NCBI GenBank assembly: GCA_046299555.1
Contig: JBKBHS010000001.1
Location: forward strand, 1,612,001 to 1,676,000
Source: CALKJP01 sp046299555
Lineage (GTDB): Bacteria; Bacteroidota; Bacteroidia; JACCXN01
Direction of reading: 5' to 3'
DNA: 64,000 nt
In this document: positions 54,288 to 63,268 of the stretch, piece after piece
How the letters are laid out: each line of letters opens with the position of its first letter
Numbering within the stretch: the first letter of the stretch is position 1
The notes under the pieces: generated by a model
What the model was told of the DNA's origin: nothing
The model's database searches: none
What the model saw: the letters and a program-made list of their open reading frames with translations, nothing else
Translations under genes and position numbers: made by a program

Positions 54288-55550
54288 ATGAATACAAACC
54301 TAAATAAAAGCTGGATAGATGTTCCTGCTCAATCTGACTTCCCGCTTCAAAATATTCCTTTTGGAATTATTACATCAGATAAACTTTCACCTCGTGTTGC
54401 CACCATTATAGGTAATACTGTGATTGATATTGCAGCTTTAAACAGTTTGGGATATTTAAAAGGCTTAAATATTCCTAAACATGTTTTAGAAAGTCAAAGC
54501 CTCAATAAATTTATAGCACTTGGAAAGTCTGTTACTACAAAGGTTCGTGAGCAATTAATGCAATTGTTTTCAGTAAATAATACTGAACTAAAAAATAATG
54601 CAGAACATAAAAACAATGTTTTGATAGATGCTGCAAATGTTCAAAATTTATTGCCGGTTGAAGTAGGCGATTATACCGATTTTTATTCCAGTATGGAACA
54701 TGCCACCAATGTAGGCAAAATGTTTCGTGACCCTGCTAATGCTTTATTGCCTAACTGGAAACATTTACCGGTGGGATATCATGGGCGTGCAAGTTCTATA
54801 TTTGTATCAGGTACACCATTTCATCGACCTAAAGGGCAAAGCAAAGCACCTGATGCGGAATTGCCAACTTTTGGTCCAACCAAATTATTGGATTTTGAAT
54901 TGGAAATGGCTTTTATTATTGGTAAAGAAAACAAATTAGGGGAAAGTATATCTACCGAAAAAGCTGAAGAATATATTTTTGGAATGGTGCTATTTAACGA
55001 CTGGAGTGCGCGTGATATACAAGCATGGGAATATGTTCCTCTTGGACCATTTTTAGCCAAAAACTTTTTCTCATCTGTATCGCCATGGGTAGTTACCTTA
55101 GAAGCCTTAGAACCATTCCGAGTGCAAGGGCCTGTGCAAGAACCCAAAGTTTTACCTTACTTAGAATATAGCGGTGCCAAAAATTACGATATTCAGTTAG
55201 ATGTATTTATTCAACCCGAAAATGGTGAAGAAAACAAAGTTTGTCGCTCTAATTTTAAATACATGTATTGGAATATGTGCCAGCAATTAGCGCATCATAC
55301 CATTAATGGCTGTAATGTAAGAATAGGAGATATGATGGCCTCCGGCACCATAAGCGGACCTACTGAAGATTCATTCGGTTCTATGCTTGAATTAACTTGG
55401 AGAGGTACTAAGCCCATTAAATTAAAAGATGGTTCTGAGCGAAAATTTATTAACGATTTTGATACGGTAATTATTAGAGGTTATGCAGATAAAGAAGGGT
55501 TGAGAATTGGTTTTGGAGAAGTTAAAAACAAAGCTTTACCCGCTTTGTAA
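54288..55550 (+). CDS. fahA: Fumarylacetoacetase
   Basis: A 420-residue enzyme that cleaves 4-fumarylacetoacetate into fumarate and acetoacetate, the last step of tyrosine (homogentisate) breakdown. The N-terminal SH3-like domain (about residues 10-110) starts WIDVPAQSDFPLQNIPFG. The catalytic domain has DYTDFYSSMEHATNVGKMF near residues 129-147, LPVGYHGRASSIFVSG near 161-176, and the metal site in LDFELEMAFIIG and FNDWSARDIQAWEYVPLG near 236-253. Key Asp, Glu and His residues are present. No other tyrosine catabolic gene is next to it; it has its own consensus promoter. Confidence 0.96.
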   Translation: MNTNLNKSWIDVPAQSDFPLQNIPFGIITSDKLSPRVATIIGNTVIDIAALNSLGYLKGLNIPKHVLESQSLNKFIALGKSVTTKVREQLMQLFSVNNTELKNNAEHKNNVLIDAANVQNLLPVEVGDYTDFYSSMEHATNVGKMFRDPANALLPNWKHLPVGYHGRASSIFVSGTPFHRPKGQSKAPDAELPTFGPTKLLDFELEMAFIIGKENKLGESISTEKAEEYIFGMVLFNDWSARDIQAWEYVPLGPFLAKNFFSSVSPWVVTLEALEPFRVQGPVQEPKVLPYLEYSGAKNYDIQLDVFIQPENGEENKVCRSNFKYMYWNMCQQLAHHTINGCNVRIGDMMASGTISGPTEDSFGSMLELTWRGTKPIKLKDGSERKFINDFDTVIIRGYADKEGLRIGFGEVKNKALPAL

Positions 55551-55679
55551 TTAATTAATTTGTAAATATGAATATGTAAATTAATCACAAAAAAACACTT
55601 CTCATTTCAACTTTTTAACTATTTAACTATTTAACTTTTATACTTTAATACTTTCTAACATTAACACGAATATTCAAAG
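55551..55679. repeat. Intergenic region with degenerate 8-bp tandem repeat upstream of relA/spoT
   Basis: This 129-base gap contains phased 8-mers at 55614-55653: TTTAACTA, TTTAACTA, TTTAACTT, TTATACTT and TAATACTT. An AT-only inverted repeat ATTAATTT / AAATTAAT lies at 55554-55561 and 55578-55585, just after fahA. No convincing promoter box is seen, although one is expected for relA/spoT. Confidence 0.5.
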
Positions 55680-57890
55680 ATGCAAACCATCGATCAAACT
55701 GCCGAGCGAAAAGAATTATTAAGAAGATACAGAGCATTATTAAGTGCTTGCAAAAAAATAATGAAGCCGGGCGATGAAAAAATTATTCGAAAAGCATTTG
55801 ATGTTGCAGCAGACGCCCATAAAGATATGCGCAGAAAATCGGGCGAACCTTATATTTTTCATCCCATTTCGGTAGCAATGATTTGTGTAAATGAAATAGG
55901 ATTAGGAACAACAGCAGTGGTATGCGCATTATTACATGATGTAGTTGAAGATACCGACATAAGTTTAGATGATATTGAGCGCATGTTCGGTAAAAAGGTT
56001 GCCACAATTATTGATGGTTTAACAAAAATTTCCGGAGTATTTGATCATACTTCGTCCATTCAGGCAGAAAATTTCAGAAAGATGTTACTTACACTTTCTG
56101 ATGATGTACGTGTTATATTAATCAAGCTGGCAGACCGTCTGGATAACATGCGCACATTAGATGCTATGGCCGATTACAAGCAACGAAAAATAGCTTCAGA
56201 AACGTTGTACTTATATGCTCCTTTAGCGCATCGTTTAGGATTATATGCCATTAAAACCGAACTTGAAGATTTAGGATTAAAATATACCGAACCCGAAGCT
56301 TATAAAGAAATTGAAAGCAAATTAAAAAAAGGGAAAGCGGTTAGAACGCGTTTTATTAATCAATTTATTTCTCCCATCAAACGTGCACTCCAAGAAAATG
56401 GATTCAAATTTGAAATCAAAGGACGACCTAAATCCATTTACTCCATATGGAATAAAATTAAAAATAAAGGAGTGCCATTTGAAGAAATATACGACCTTTT
56501 TGCCATTCGAATAATAATTGATACCGAATATGAAAAAGAAAAATCAGATTGTTGGAAAGTTTATTCATTAGTTACCGATTTTTATAAACCAAGTCCTGAA
56601 CGTTTGCGCGATTGGATTTCAACCCCCAAAGCCAATGGTTACGAAGCTCTGCATACAACTGTTATGAGTCCAACCGGAAAGTGGGTAGAAGTTCAAATAA
56701 GAACCAAACGGATGGATGAAATAGCCGAAAAGGGATATGCTGCTCACTGGAAATACAAAGAAGCCGGAACTTCAAGTACCAGTGCTTTAGACCAATGGAT
56801 AGATCGTATTCGTCAATTACTTGAAAATCCTGAACCTAATGCCCTTGATTTTATTGATGATTTTAAATTAAATCTTTTTGCTGACGAAATTTATGTTTTT
56901 ACACCAAAAGGCGAATTAAAAACTTTACCCCAAGGTTCAACCGCTTTAGATTTTGCTTTTGATGTACATACCGATGTTGGCATACATTGCATTGGTGCAA
57001 AAGTTAATCAAAAATTAGTGCCACTTAGCCATCGCTTAAATAGTGGCGATCAGGTTGAAATATTAACATCCAAAAAGCAATTTCCTAAAGAAGAATGGCT
57101 CGACTATGTGGTAACAGCCAAAGCAAAAGGAAGAATTAAAAATGCACTTAAAGAAGAAAAACGAAAATTAGCCGAAAAAGGAAAAATTTTATTGGAAAAA
57201 AAATTCAATCAAATTAAAGTGGATATGTCGGTACAAAACATTGAAACTTTAATTAATGAGTTAAAAATTCCATCACCACAAGACCTATTTTATAGAGTAG
57301 CCATTGATAAATTTGATTTTAAAAAACTTAAAGATTTTAAAATCGTTGGCGGAAGATTAATCGGTAAAGAGAAAAAGGAAGAAACAAAAGAATCACTTGA
57401 TTCCATATTAAAAAAATTTAAAGGACAAGAGGGTGATAAATTAATTATAGGTGAAAATTTAGATAAAATAGAATATCATTTGGCAAAATGTTGTAATCCA
57501 ATACCCGGTGATGATGTTTTTGGTTTTATTACTATCAATGAAGGAATTAAAATACATCGTGTTAATTGCCCTAACGCTATTGAATTAATGTCGAATTATG
57601 CATATCGTATTGTAAAAGCTCGCTGGACAAGTCAAAAAAATATTGCCTTTTTGGCAGGTATTAAAATTACCGGTTTCGATAAAGTAGGAATCGTTAATCA
57701 AATAACACGAATTATTTCCGACCAATTGCATGTTAATATGCGATCCATTAGTTTTGATAGTAACGATGGAATTTTTGAAGGTAAAATAATGGTCTATGTG
57801 GATGATACAGAGCACTTAAAATCGCTAATAAGAAAGCTAAAAGCTGTTGAAGGGGTGCAGGATGTTATCAGAATTGATGGAAATAAATAG
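55680..57890 (+). CDS. Bifunctional (p)ppGpp synthetase/hydrolase, RelA/SpoT family
   Basis: A 736-residue stringent-response enzyme. The N-terminal hydrolase HD domain (about residues 40-190) is intact with YIFHPISVA (His61) and LLHDVVEDTD (His86, Asp87, Glu90, Asp91). The synthetase domain (about 240-365) has YDLFAIRII, RLRDWISTPKANGYEALHTT and EVQIRT; the basic RLRD motif fits bifunctional Rel/SpoT rather than monofunctional RelA. A TGS domain (IYVFTPKGELKTLPQGSTAL) is at about 405-465, and an ACT domain ends the protein. It is followed after 64 bases by fur. Confidence 0.96.
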   Translation: MQTIDQTAERKELLRRYRALLSACKKIMKPGDEKIIRKAFDVAADAHKDMRRKSGEPYIFHPISVAMICVNEIGLGTTAVVCALLHDVVEDTDISLDDIERMFGKKVATIIDGLTKISGVFDHTSSIQAENFRKMLLTLSDDVRVILIKLADRLDNMRTLDAMADYKQRKIASETLYLYAPLAHRLGLYAIKTELEDLGLKYTEPEAYKEIESKLKKGKAVRTRFINQFISPIKRALQENGFKFEIKGRPKSIYSIWNKIKNKGVPFEEIYDLFAIRIIIDTEYEKEKSDCWKVYSLVTDFYKPSPERLRDWISTPKANGYEALHTTVMSPTGKWVEVQIRTKRMDEIAEKGYAAHWKYKEAGTSSTSALDQWIDRIRQLLENPEPNALDFIDDFKLNLFADEIYVFTPKGELKTLPQGSTALDFAFDVHTDVGIHCIGAKVNQKLVPLSHRLNSGDQVEILTSKKQFPKEEWLDYVVTAKAKGRIKNALKEEKRKLAEKGKILLEKKFNQIKVDMSVQNIETLINELKIPSPQDLFYRVAIDKFDFKKLKDFKIVGGRLIGKEKKEETKESLDSILKKFKGQEGDKLIIGENLDKIEYHLAKCCNPIPGDDVFGFITINEGIKIHRVNCPNAIELMSNYAYRIVKARWTSQKNIAFLAGIKITGFDKVGIVNQITRIISDQLHVNMRSISFDSNDGIFEGKIMVYVDDTEHLKSLIRKLKAVEGVQDVIRIDGNK

Positions 57891-57954
57891 ATGGAATATT
57901 TATTGCTGCAATTTTCATTAAAAAAATGTAATTTTACGAGTTAATTGAAAATAC

Positions 57955-58413
57955 ATGTCAAACTCTAACACCGAACTTCAAGAAAAAGTAAAAAACTTGT
58001 TTTCGCATTACTTAGAACAACAAGGGCATAGAAAAACCCCAGAGCGTTATGCTATTTTAAATGAAATTTATTCTCATGACGGTCATTTTGATGTAGAGTC
58101 GCTCTACATTCAAATGAAAAATAAAAAGTATCGTGTTAGTCGTGCAACTTTATACAATACCATCGAACTTTTACTCGATTGCAACTTAGTTCGTAAACAT
58201 CAATTTGGTAAAAATATCGCACAATTTGAACGTGCTTACGAGTTTAAACAACACGATCATTTAATTTGCGTTAAATGCGGAAAAGTTATTGAATTCTGCG
58301 ATCCACGCATTCAAAATATTAAATCAACCGTTTCGCAATTATTTAATTTTAAGATACACTATCATTCACTTAATCTATTTGGTGAATGTAAGTCTTGTGA
58401 ATCTAAAAAATAA
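57955..58413 (+). CDS. fur: Fur family transcriptional regulator
   Basis: A 152-residue metal-responsive DNA-binding protein. A winged-helix N-terminal domain has HRKTPERYAILNEIY and VSRATLYNTIELLLD as the recognition unit. The metal region contains QHDHLICVKCGKVIEF, and the structural zinc site is formed by two CxxC motifs, CVKC (about residues 105-108) and CKSC near the C-terminus. It could be iron-sensing (Fur) or peroxide-sensing (PerR); the sequence does not decide. It lies between relA/spoT and a STAS gene, with a 9-base gap downstream. Confidence 0.92.
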   Translation: MSNSNTELQEKVKNLFSHYLEQQGHRKTPERYAILNEIYSHDGHFDVESLYIQMKNKKYRVSRATLYNTIELLLDCNLVRKHQFGKNIAQFERAYEFKQHDHLICVKCGKVIEFCDPRIQNIKSTVSQLFNFKIHYHSLNLFGECKSCESKK

Positions 58414-58421
58414 GTTTTCTT

Positions 58422-58784
58422 ATGTCTTTTTCATACAATATTGTACCTAAGTCAGATTTTATTTTGCTTGAATTAAAAGGTGAGTTACTTGATGCATTTA
58501 CATCAAAAGAAATGTTAGATAAAGTTGATGAAATATTAAACCAACAAAAAGAGGTTAAAAACATTATTATTGATTTACATCAATTAAATTTTATTAATAG
58601 TACAGGTTTGGGCGTATTAATTAAAGTGCTTACTAAAGCAAGAAACACCGGAGGAGAGGTAATAATTACTCGCGTTGAAAAAAGAGTAAAAGATTTATTG
58701 GTAATAACAAAACTAAACTCGGTATTTAAAGTGGTAAATACATTAAAAGAAGCAAAAGAATATTTAAAACCTAAAGAAGTATAA
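58422..58784 (+). CDS. STAS domain protein (anti-sigma-factor antagonist type)
   Basis: A 120-residue protein with a single STAS domain. The phosphorylation loop is NFINSTGLGVLIKV with Ser60 as the likely phosphoacceptor, as in SpoIIAA/RsbV. It would normally be phosphorylated by an HPK-like anti-sigma kinase (RsbW type) and dephosphorylated by a PP2C phosphatase, but neither is adjacent. A SpoIIE-domain receptor at 40.0-42.2 kb is the only PP2C enzyme in the window. It lies 8 bases after fur and 28 bases before purA. Confidence 0.9.
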   Translation: MSFSYNIVPKSDFILLELKGELLDAFTSKEMLDKVDEILNQQKEVKNIIIDLHQLNFINSTGLGVLIKVLTKARNTGGEVIITRVEKRVKDLLVITKLNSVFKVVNTLKEAKEYLKPKEV

Positions 58785-58812
58785 ACTATAAAAATGCAAA
58801 TAAAATTAGATA

Positions 58813-60096
58813 ATGAAAGCAGATGTATTATTGGGCCTGCAATGGGGCGATGAAGGAAAAGGTAAAATAGTTGATGTTCTAACACCGAATTATGATATTG
58901 TTGCCCGTTTTCAGGGTGGACCTAATGCCGGACATACACTTGAATTTAACGGTCAAAAACATGTGTTGCATACTGTACCATCCGGAATTTTTCATGATAG
59001 GTGTGTAAATATTATTGGAAACGGTGTAGTTATTGACCCTGTAACACTTTTCAAAAAAGAAGCTGCTAACCTTATTAAAGCAGGTGTAGATATTAAAAGC
59101 AAATTATTGATTTCAAAAAAAGCACATTTAATTTTACCTACCCATCGCTTTTTAGATGCTGCTTCCGAAGCTGCTAAAGGAAAAGAAAAAATTGGCTCAA
59201 CCTTAAAGGGTATTGGACCAACTTACATGGATAAAACAGGTAGAAATGGTTTACGTGTAGGGGATATTACTAGTCCTGATTTTAAAAAGAAATATGATTT
59301 TTTAGTGGCAAAACATGCTCAGTTATTAAAGTTTTATGAGTTTGAATACGATTTAGCTGCTGCTGAAAAAGAATGGTTCGAAGGCATTGAATTTTTAAAA
59401 GAATTACAACATATCGATAGCGAAATTTACATCAATCATGCGCTATCTACCGGAAAATCAGTATTGGCAGAAGGTGCGCAAGGTTCTTTATTAGACATTG
59501 AATTCGGCTCTTATCCTTTTGTTACTTCATCAAACACTATTTGCGCAGGTGCTTGTACAGGTCTTGGTTTAGCACCATCTAAAATTGGTGAAGTGTATGG
59601 TATTTTTAAAGCTTATTGCACTCGCGTTGGTAGTGGTCCCTTTCCAACGGAATTGAATGATGAAACAGGACAAGCTTTAAGAGATAAAGGAAATGAATAT
59701 GGCTCTACTACCGGCCGCCCAAGACGTTGCGGTTGGTTAGATTTACCTGCATTAAAATATGCTATCATGCTAAATGGCGTTACACGTCTTCTTATGATGA
59801 AAGCAGATGTATTAAGTGGCTTTGATACCATTAAAGTGTGTACCCATTATAAATACCAAGGTACCACTATTGATTATATGCCCTATAATGTAAATGATGG
59901 CGAATTAGTTCCTGTTTACCGCGATTTTAAAGGCTGGAAACAAGATTTAACTGGTGCTTCCTCTGTGGCAGATTTACCTGCTGAATTAGAATTATATATT
60001 CAGTATATCGAATCGCAATTGAATGTACCAATCACATTAGTATCGGTTGGGCCTGATAGAAAACAAACACTTCACAGAGAAAATGTTACTGTGTAA
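58813..60096 (+). CDS. purA: Adenylosuccinate synthetase PurA
   Basis: A 427-residue cytoplasmic enzyme that makes adenylosuccinate from IMP, GTP and aspartate, the first committed step of AMP synthesis. The GTP-binding site GLQWGDEGKGKIVD starts at residue 8; RFQGGPNAGHT with the catalytic His lies near residues 31-41; STLKGIGPTYMDKTGRNGLR (about 128-147) and STTGRPRRCGWLD (about 297-309) are standard, the latter forming the IMP/aspartate loop. It is followed after three bases by an OstA-like gene. Confidence 0.97.
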   Translation: MKADVLLGLQWGDEGKGKIVDVLTPNYDIVARFQGGPNAGHTLEFNGQKHVLHTVPSGIFHDRCVNIIGNGVVIDPVTLFKKEAANLIKAGVDIKSKLLISKKAHLILPTHRFLDAASEAAKGKEKIGSTLKGIGPTYMDKTGRNGLRVGDITSPDFKKKYDFLVAKHAQLLKFYEFEYDLAAAEKEWFEGIEFLKELQHIDSEIYINHALSTGKSVLAEGAQGSLLDIEFGSYPFVTSSNTICAGACTGLGLAPSKIGEVYGIFKAYCTRVGSGPFPTELNDETGQALRDKGNEYGSTTGRPRRCGWLDLPALKYAIMLNGVTRLLMMKADVLSGFDTIKVCTHYKYQGTTIDYMPYNVNDGELVPVYRDFKGWKQDLTGASSVADLPAELELYIQYIESQLNVPITLVSVGPDRKQTLHRENVTV

Positions 60097-60099
60097 CTA

Positions 60100-61653
60100 A
60101 TGTTGCAACAACGAAAATATCATGCAGTTACAAGGGTGAGTATAAAATTACTCACCCTCGCTGTTTTATTTGTTGTTATGGCATTTCATTCATTTGCTCA
60201 AAAGAAAACCAAAGTAGAATTGCTAAATGCCAATACCTTGGAATATGATGAAAGTTTGGGTAAAAATGTAAGACGATTAATTGGTGATGTACGCTTGAAA
60301 CACGAAGATGCCATTATGACCTGTGATAGTGCATATATGTATGCTGAAACCAATAGTTTTGATGCATTTGGCAATGTGCATATTTTTCAGGGCGATTCGG
60401 TTCAGTTGTTTGGAGATTCATTAAAATACAATGGGAATACGCGCAAGGCACAACTCAATGGAAATGTAAAGCTGATTGATAAAGACATGACGCTTACATC
60501 TACCAACCTTAATTACGATATGAAAAGTAAAATGGGTTATTACCACAGTGGAGGAACCATTATTAGCAATAAAAACAGCATTAATTTAAAAAGTAATCAG
60601 GGTTATTATTATACTAATAGCAAAGAGTTTTTCTTTAAGGATAAAGTAGTTTTAAAACATCCGCAGTATGAAATGTTTTCAGATACCTTAAAGTACAACA
60701 CTTTTTCGGAAATAACTTATTTCTATGGTCCAACACGCATTATCAGCGATTCAAATTTAATTTATTGCGAAAACGGTTGGTACGATACCCGCAAAGATGT
60801 TTCGCAATACAGTAAAAACGCATATTTATTTTCTAAAGAACAGAAATTGTATGGCGATAGTTTGTATTACAATCGAAAAGCTGGCTATGGCAAAGCTTTT
60901 AGAAATATAACTATAATAGATACCGTTCAAAAAATTATGGTAAATGGCGATTATGCCATTCATTACGAAAAAGAAAATCGCTCGCTGGTTACCGGTAAAG
61001 CCATGCTTACCATGATGTTTGAGAATGATTCACTTTATCTTCATGCAGATACCTTGCTTTCTGTTTTCGATTCTACTCAAACTCACCGAACCTTATATGC
61101 TTTTCATAAAGTGAAATTTTTTAAAAACGATATGCAGGGCAAATGCGATTCGCTGGTATATACCATGCAGGATTCTTTAATACGCTTGTATTACGACCCT
61201 GTACTGTGGAGCGATGAAAACCAATTGACGGCAGATTATATTGAGATAAAAATGCACGATGGCAAGGCCGAAAAACTGGAAATGATAAACACTTCATTTA
61301 TTATTACACAAGAAGACAGTGTGAAATTCAATCAGATTAAAGGAAAGAAAATGACGGGTTATTTTGTCAATAATCAGTTGAGTGTGGTAGATGTGCGTGA
61401 AGATGGAGAAACCGTGTATTATGCCAAAGAAGACAAAGGTGGCTATATTGGTGTAAATAAAGCACAAAGTACCGATATTAGAATTTATCTGGAAGATAAA
61501 GCAGTAAATAAAATTACATTTTTAAAAAAGCCCCAAGCCACGCTTTATCCATTAGAACAAATAAAATCAGATGAATTGATTTTGAATGGATTTAATTGGC
61601 GCTCTGCTATTCGTCCAAAAAGCAAAGAAGAAATTTTTATATGGCAGGAGTAA
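60100..61653 (+). CDS. OstA-like/LptA-like secreted protein (LPS-transport type)
   Basis: A 517-residue secreted protein. The signal peptide LLTLAVLFVVMAFHSFAQ ends at about residue 34. The body is a series of beta-jellyroll OstA repeats: repeated pattern DSLKYNGNTRKAQLNGNVKL, DTLKYNTFSEITYFYG, DSLYYNRKAGYGKAFRN. This resembles Bacteroidota OstA-like proteins that are thought to handle lipopolysaccharide across the periplasm. A perfect 10-bp hairpin lies within its first codons (60133-60158). It is translated just after purA and overlaps the GNAT gene by 13 bases. Confidence 0.85.
   Translation: MLQQRKYHAVTRVSIKLLTLAVLFVVMAFHSFAQKKTKVELLNANTLEYDESLGKNVRRLIGDVRLKHEDAIMTCDSAYMYAETNSFDAFGNVHIFQGDSVQLFGDSLKYNGNTRKAQLNGNVKLIDKDMTLTSTNLNYDMKSKMGYYHSGGTIISNKNSINLKSNQGYYYTNSKEFFFKDKVVLKHPQYEMFSDTLKYNTFSEITYFYGPTRIISDSNLIYCENGWYDTRKDVSQYSKNAYLFSKEQKLYGDSLYYNRKAGYGKAFRNITIIDTVQKIMVNGDYAIHYEKENRSLVTGKAMLTMMFENDSLYLHADTLLSVFDSTQTHRTLYAFHKVKFFKNDMQGKCDSLVYTMQDSLIRLYYDPVLWSDENQLTADYIEIKMHDGKAEKLEMINTSFIITQEDSVKFNQIKGKKMTGYFVNNQLSVVDVREDGETVYYAKEDKGGYIGVNKAQSTDIRIYLEDKAVNKITFLKKPQATLYPLEQIKSDELILNGFNWRSAIRPKSKEEIFIWQE
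60133..60172 (+). promoter_or_regulatory. Terminator-like hairpin inside the OstA-like coding sequence
   Basis: AGGGTGAGTA (60133-60142) pairs perfectly with TACTCACCCT (60149-60158) around TAAAAT, then CGCTGTTTTATTTGTTG. It lies 36 bases after the purA stop and inside codons 12-20 of the OstA-like gene. Untranslated, it could terminate purA mRNA; when translated, ribosomes would melt it. Confidence 0.5.
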
Positions 61654-62207
61654 AGCAAATAAATTTCAACTTGCTTTTTGAATCCTTTCCTGAATTAATG
61701 TCAGAACATTATTTATTGCGCGATATTATACATGCTAATCCCCAGCAATTATTTCAATTGTATAGCCATCCTGAAGTGGTGCGTTATATTGATATGCCTC
61801 CATTACATACACTACAAGATGCTCAGAAATATATTTTTAATGCAGCCGATTTGTTTGAAAAACAACAAAAAGTGATATGGGCTATATTTGATAAAGAACA
61901 GAAAAAATTAGTAGGTATAATTCGTTTGTATGGTATAAATAAAGAACATCATTTTGCGGATATAGGTTTTGAGCTAAACAGAAATTATTGGGGCAAAGGA
62001 ATTATAAGCGAGTGTTTGCAAACGGTATTAAATTTCTTGTTTACCCAAATACAGTTTAAGCGCATAGAAGCACAAACCTTTGTGGGCAACCAGCGCTCTA
62101 TAAAACTGCTCGAACGCTTAGGTTTTATAAGAGAAGGTCGCTTGCAGCAAAATTTTTTAATTAATGGCCAATACGAAGATTCGTATATGTATGCCAAGGT
62201 AAATTAA
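61641..62207 (+). CDS. GNAT acetyltransferase, RimJ/RimL type
   Basis: A 188-residue acetyltransferase of the RimJ/RimL group. LLRDIIHANPQQLFQLYSHP (about residues 25-44) and GFELNRNYWGKGIISECLQT (about 109-128) are the family landmarks, the latter the acetyl-CoA-binding block. NQRSIKLLERLGFIREGRL near residues 151-169 is the usual C-terminal pattern. I start at ATG 61641, because the earlier in-frame ATG lies in the OstA-like coding sequence. It overlaps that gene by 13 bases. The target is unknown (ribosomal protein or small molecule). Confidence 0.9.
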   Translation: MAGVKQINFNLLFESFPELMSEHYLLRDIIHANPQQLFQLYSHPEVVRYIDMPPLHTLQDAQKYIFNAADLFEKQQKVIWAIFDKEQKKLVGIIRLYGINKEHHFADIGFELNRNYWGKGIISECLQTVLNFLFTQIQFKRIEAQTFVGNQRSIKLLERLGFIREGRLQQNFLINGQYEDSYMYAKVN

Positions 62208-62227
62208 TAATTTTTTATCTTAATAAT

Positions 62228-63268
62228 ATGGCTAAAAATATAGTATATCTTATTGGTGCTGGCGCAAGTTACAATTGCTTGCCTATTGTTTCTGATATGC
62301 ATGTTAGAATGAGTTTGTTTATTAAAATATTTAAAGAAGCATTTCCTGAATTTTCTAATTTTATTGATAATAAATATTCTCCAATTTTAAATGAAATTAA
62401 AAAATCGACTACACCTGATGTCTTTGCAAAAACTTTGTTTTTAAAACTTTCTGAAAAAAATCAAGAATTGTCAGATTTGAAAATTCTTCTGTCATCATAT
62501 ATGATGTTTGAACAACTTGAAAAAGCAGGTAAAATAAAAAATATAATTGAAGACTTAAGAGTTGGAATTTCTAAAACAAATAAACTTTATGAAAGTTATG
62601 AAAAGTTATTTAATACTATGGATAGTAGATATACCAATTTTTTATGTAAGCTACTAGAAGATGAAATAGCTCAAATGCCTAAAAATATTTCTATTTTAAC
62701 TTGGAATTATGATATTCAATTTGAATTAGCTATACAAAAAATTAAAAATTTCAATTTTAATCAAGCTCAACAATTTTTAAAAGTAAATTCTTTAGATACT
62801 AATGCAATTATATATAGATTAAATGGAATTGGTTTAATTTATAATAATGAAGATATATTATTAGACATTTTTCACAGTAAATCAAGTGATGATGTAAATA
62901 AATTATTTCTTGAAATATTGAACAATCATTCAATTAGTAATTATCAAAATAAATTATTTTTTGCATGGGAAAAAAATAATGAGTTTGTAGAAAAAACAAG
63001 AATTAATGCATTAAAAAAAATTAAGAATGCTGATGTTTTGGTTGTAATAGGATATTCATTTCCTGATTTCAATAGAAAAATTGATGAACAGATATTAAAG
63101 TCTATTAATGCTAATAAGAATTATATAAAAATATATATCCAAGATCCTAATGCAAATATTATTTTAAATAAAATAAATGAAATAAGACCTGGTATTTCAA
63201 AAGTATGTAAAATAGCAAATGAAGACTTGTCAAACTTTTATCTACCAAATGAATTTTGGTGGAATTAA
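62228..63268 (+). CDS. SIR2-like domain protein (possible NAD-related defence protein)
   Basis: A 346-residue protein with a SIR2-like Rossmann fold. The NAD-binding glycine loop GAGAS lies at residues 10-14, the TWNYD motif with Asn160 and Asp162 lies at 158-162, and VVIGYSFPDFNRKID near 275-289 is the C-terminal landmark. The position of the catalytic His after TWNYD appears to be Asn199 (RLNG rather than xLHG), so hydrolysis may be impaired. Stand-alone SIR2-like proteins often take part in antiphage NAD depletion, but no partner gene is beside it. The gene is visibly more AT-rich than its neighbours, suggesting transfer. It overlaps the next lipoprotein gene by 20 bases. Confidence 0.75.
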   Translation: MAKNIVYLIGAGASYNCLPIVSDMHVRMSLFIKIFKEAFPEFSNFIDNKYSPILNEIKKSTTPDVFAKTLFLKLSEKNQELSDLKILLSSYMMFEQLEKAGKIKNIIEDLRVGISKTNKLYESYEKLFNTMDSRYTNFLCKLLEDEIAQMPKNISILTWNYDIQFELAIQKIKNFNFNQAQQFLKVNSLDTNAIIYRLNGIGLIYNNEDILLDIFHSKSSDDVNKLFLEILNNHSISNYQNKLFFAWEKNNEFVEKTRINALKKIKNADVLVVIGYSFPDFNRKIDEQILKSINANKNYIKIYIQDPNANIILNKINEIRPGISKVCKIANEDLSNFYLPNEFWWN

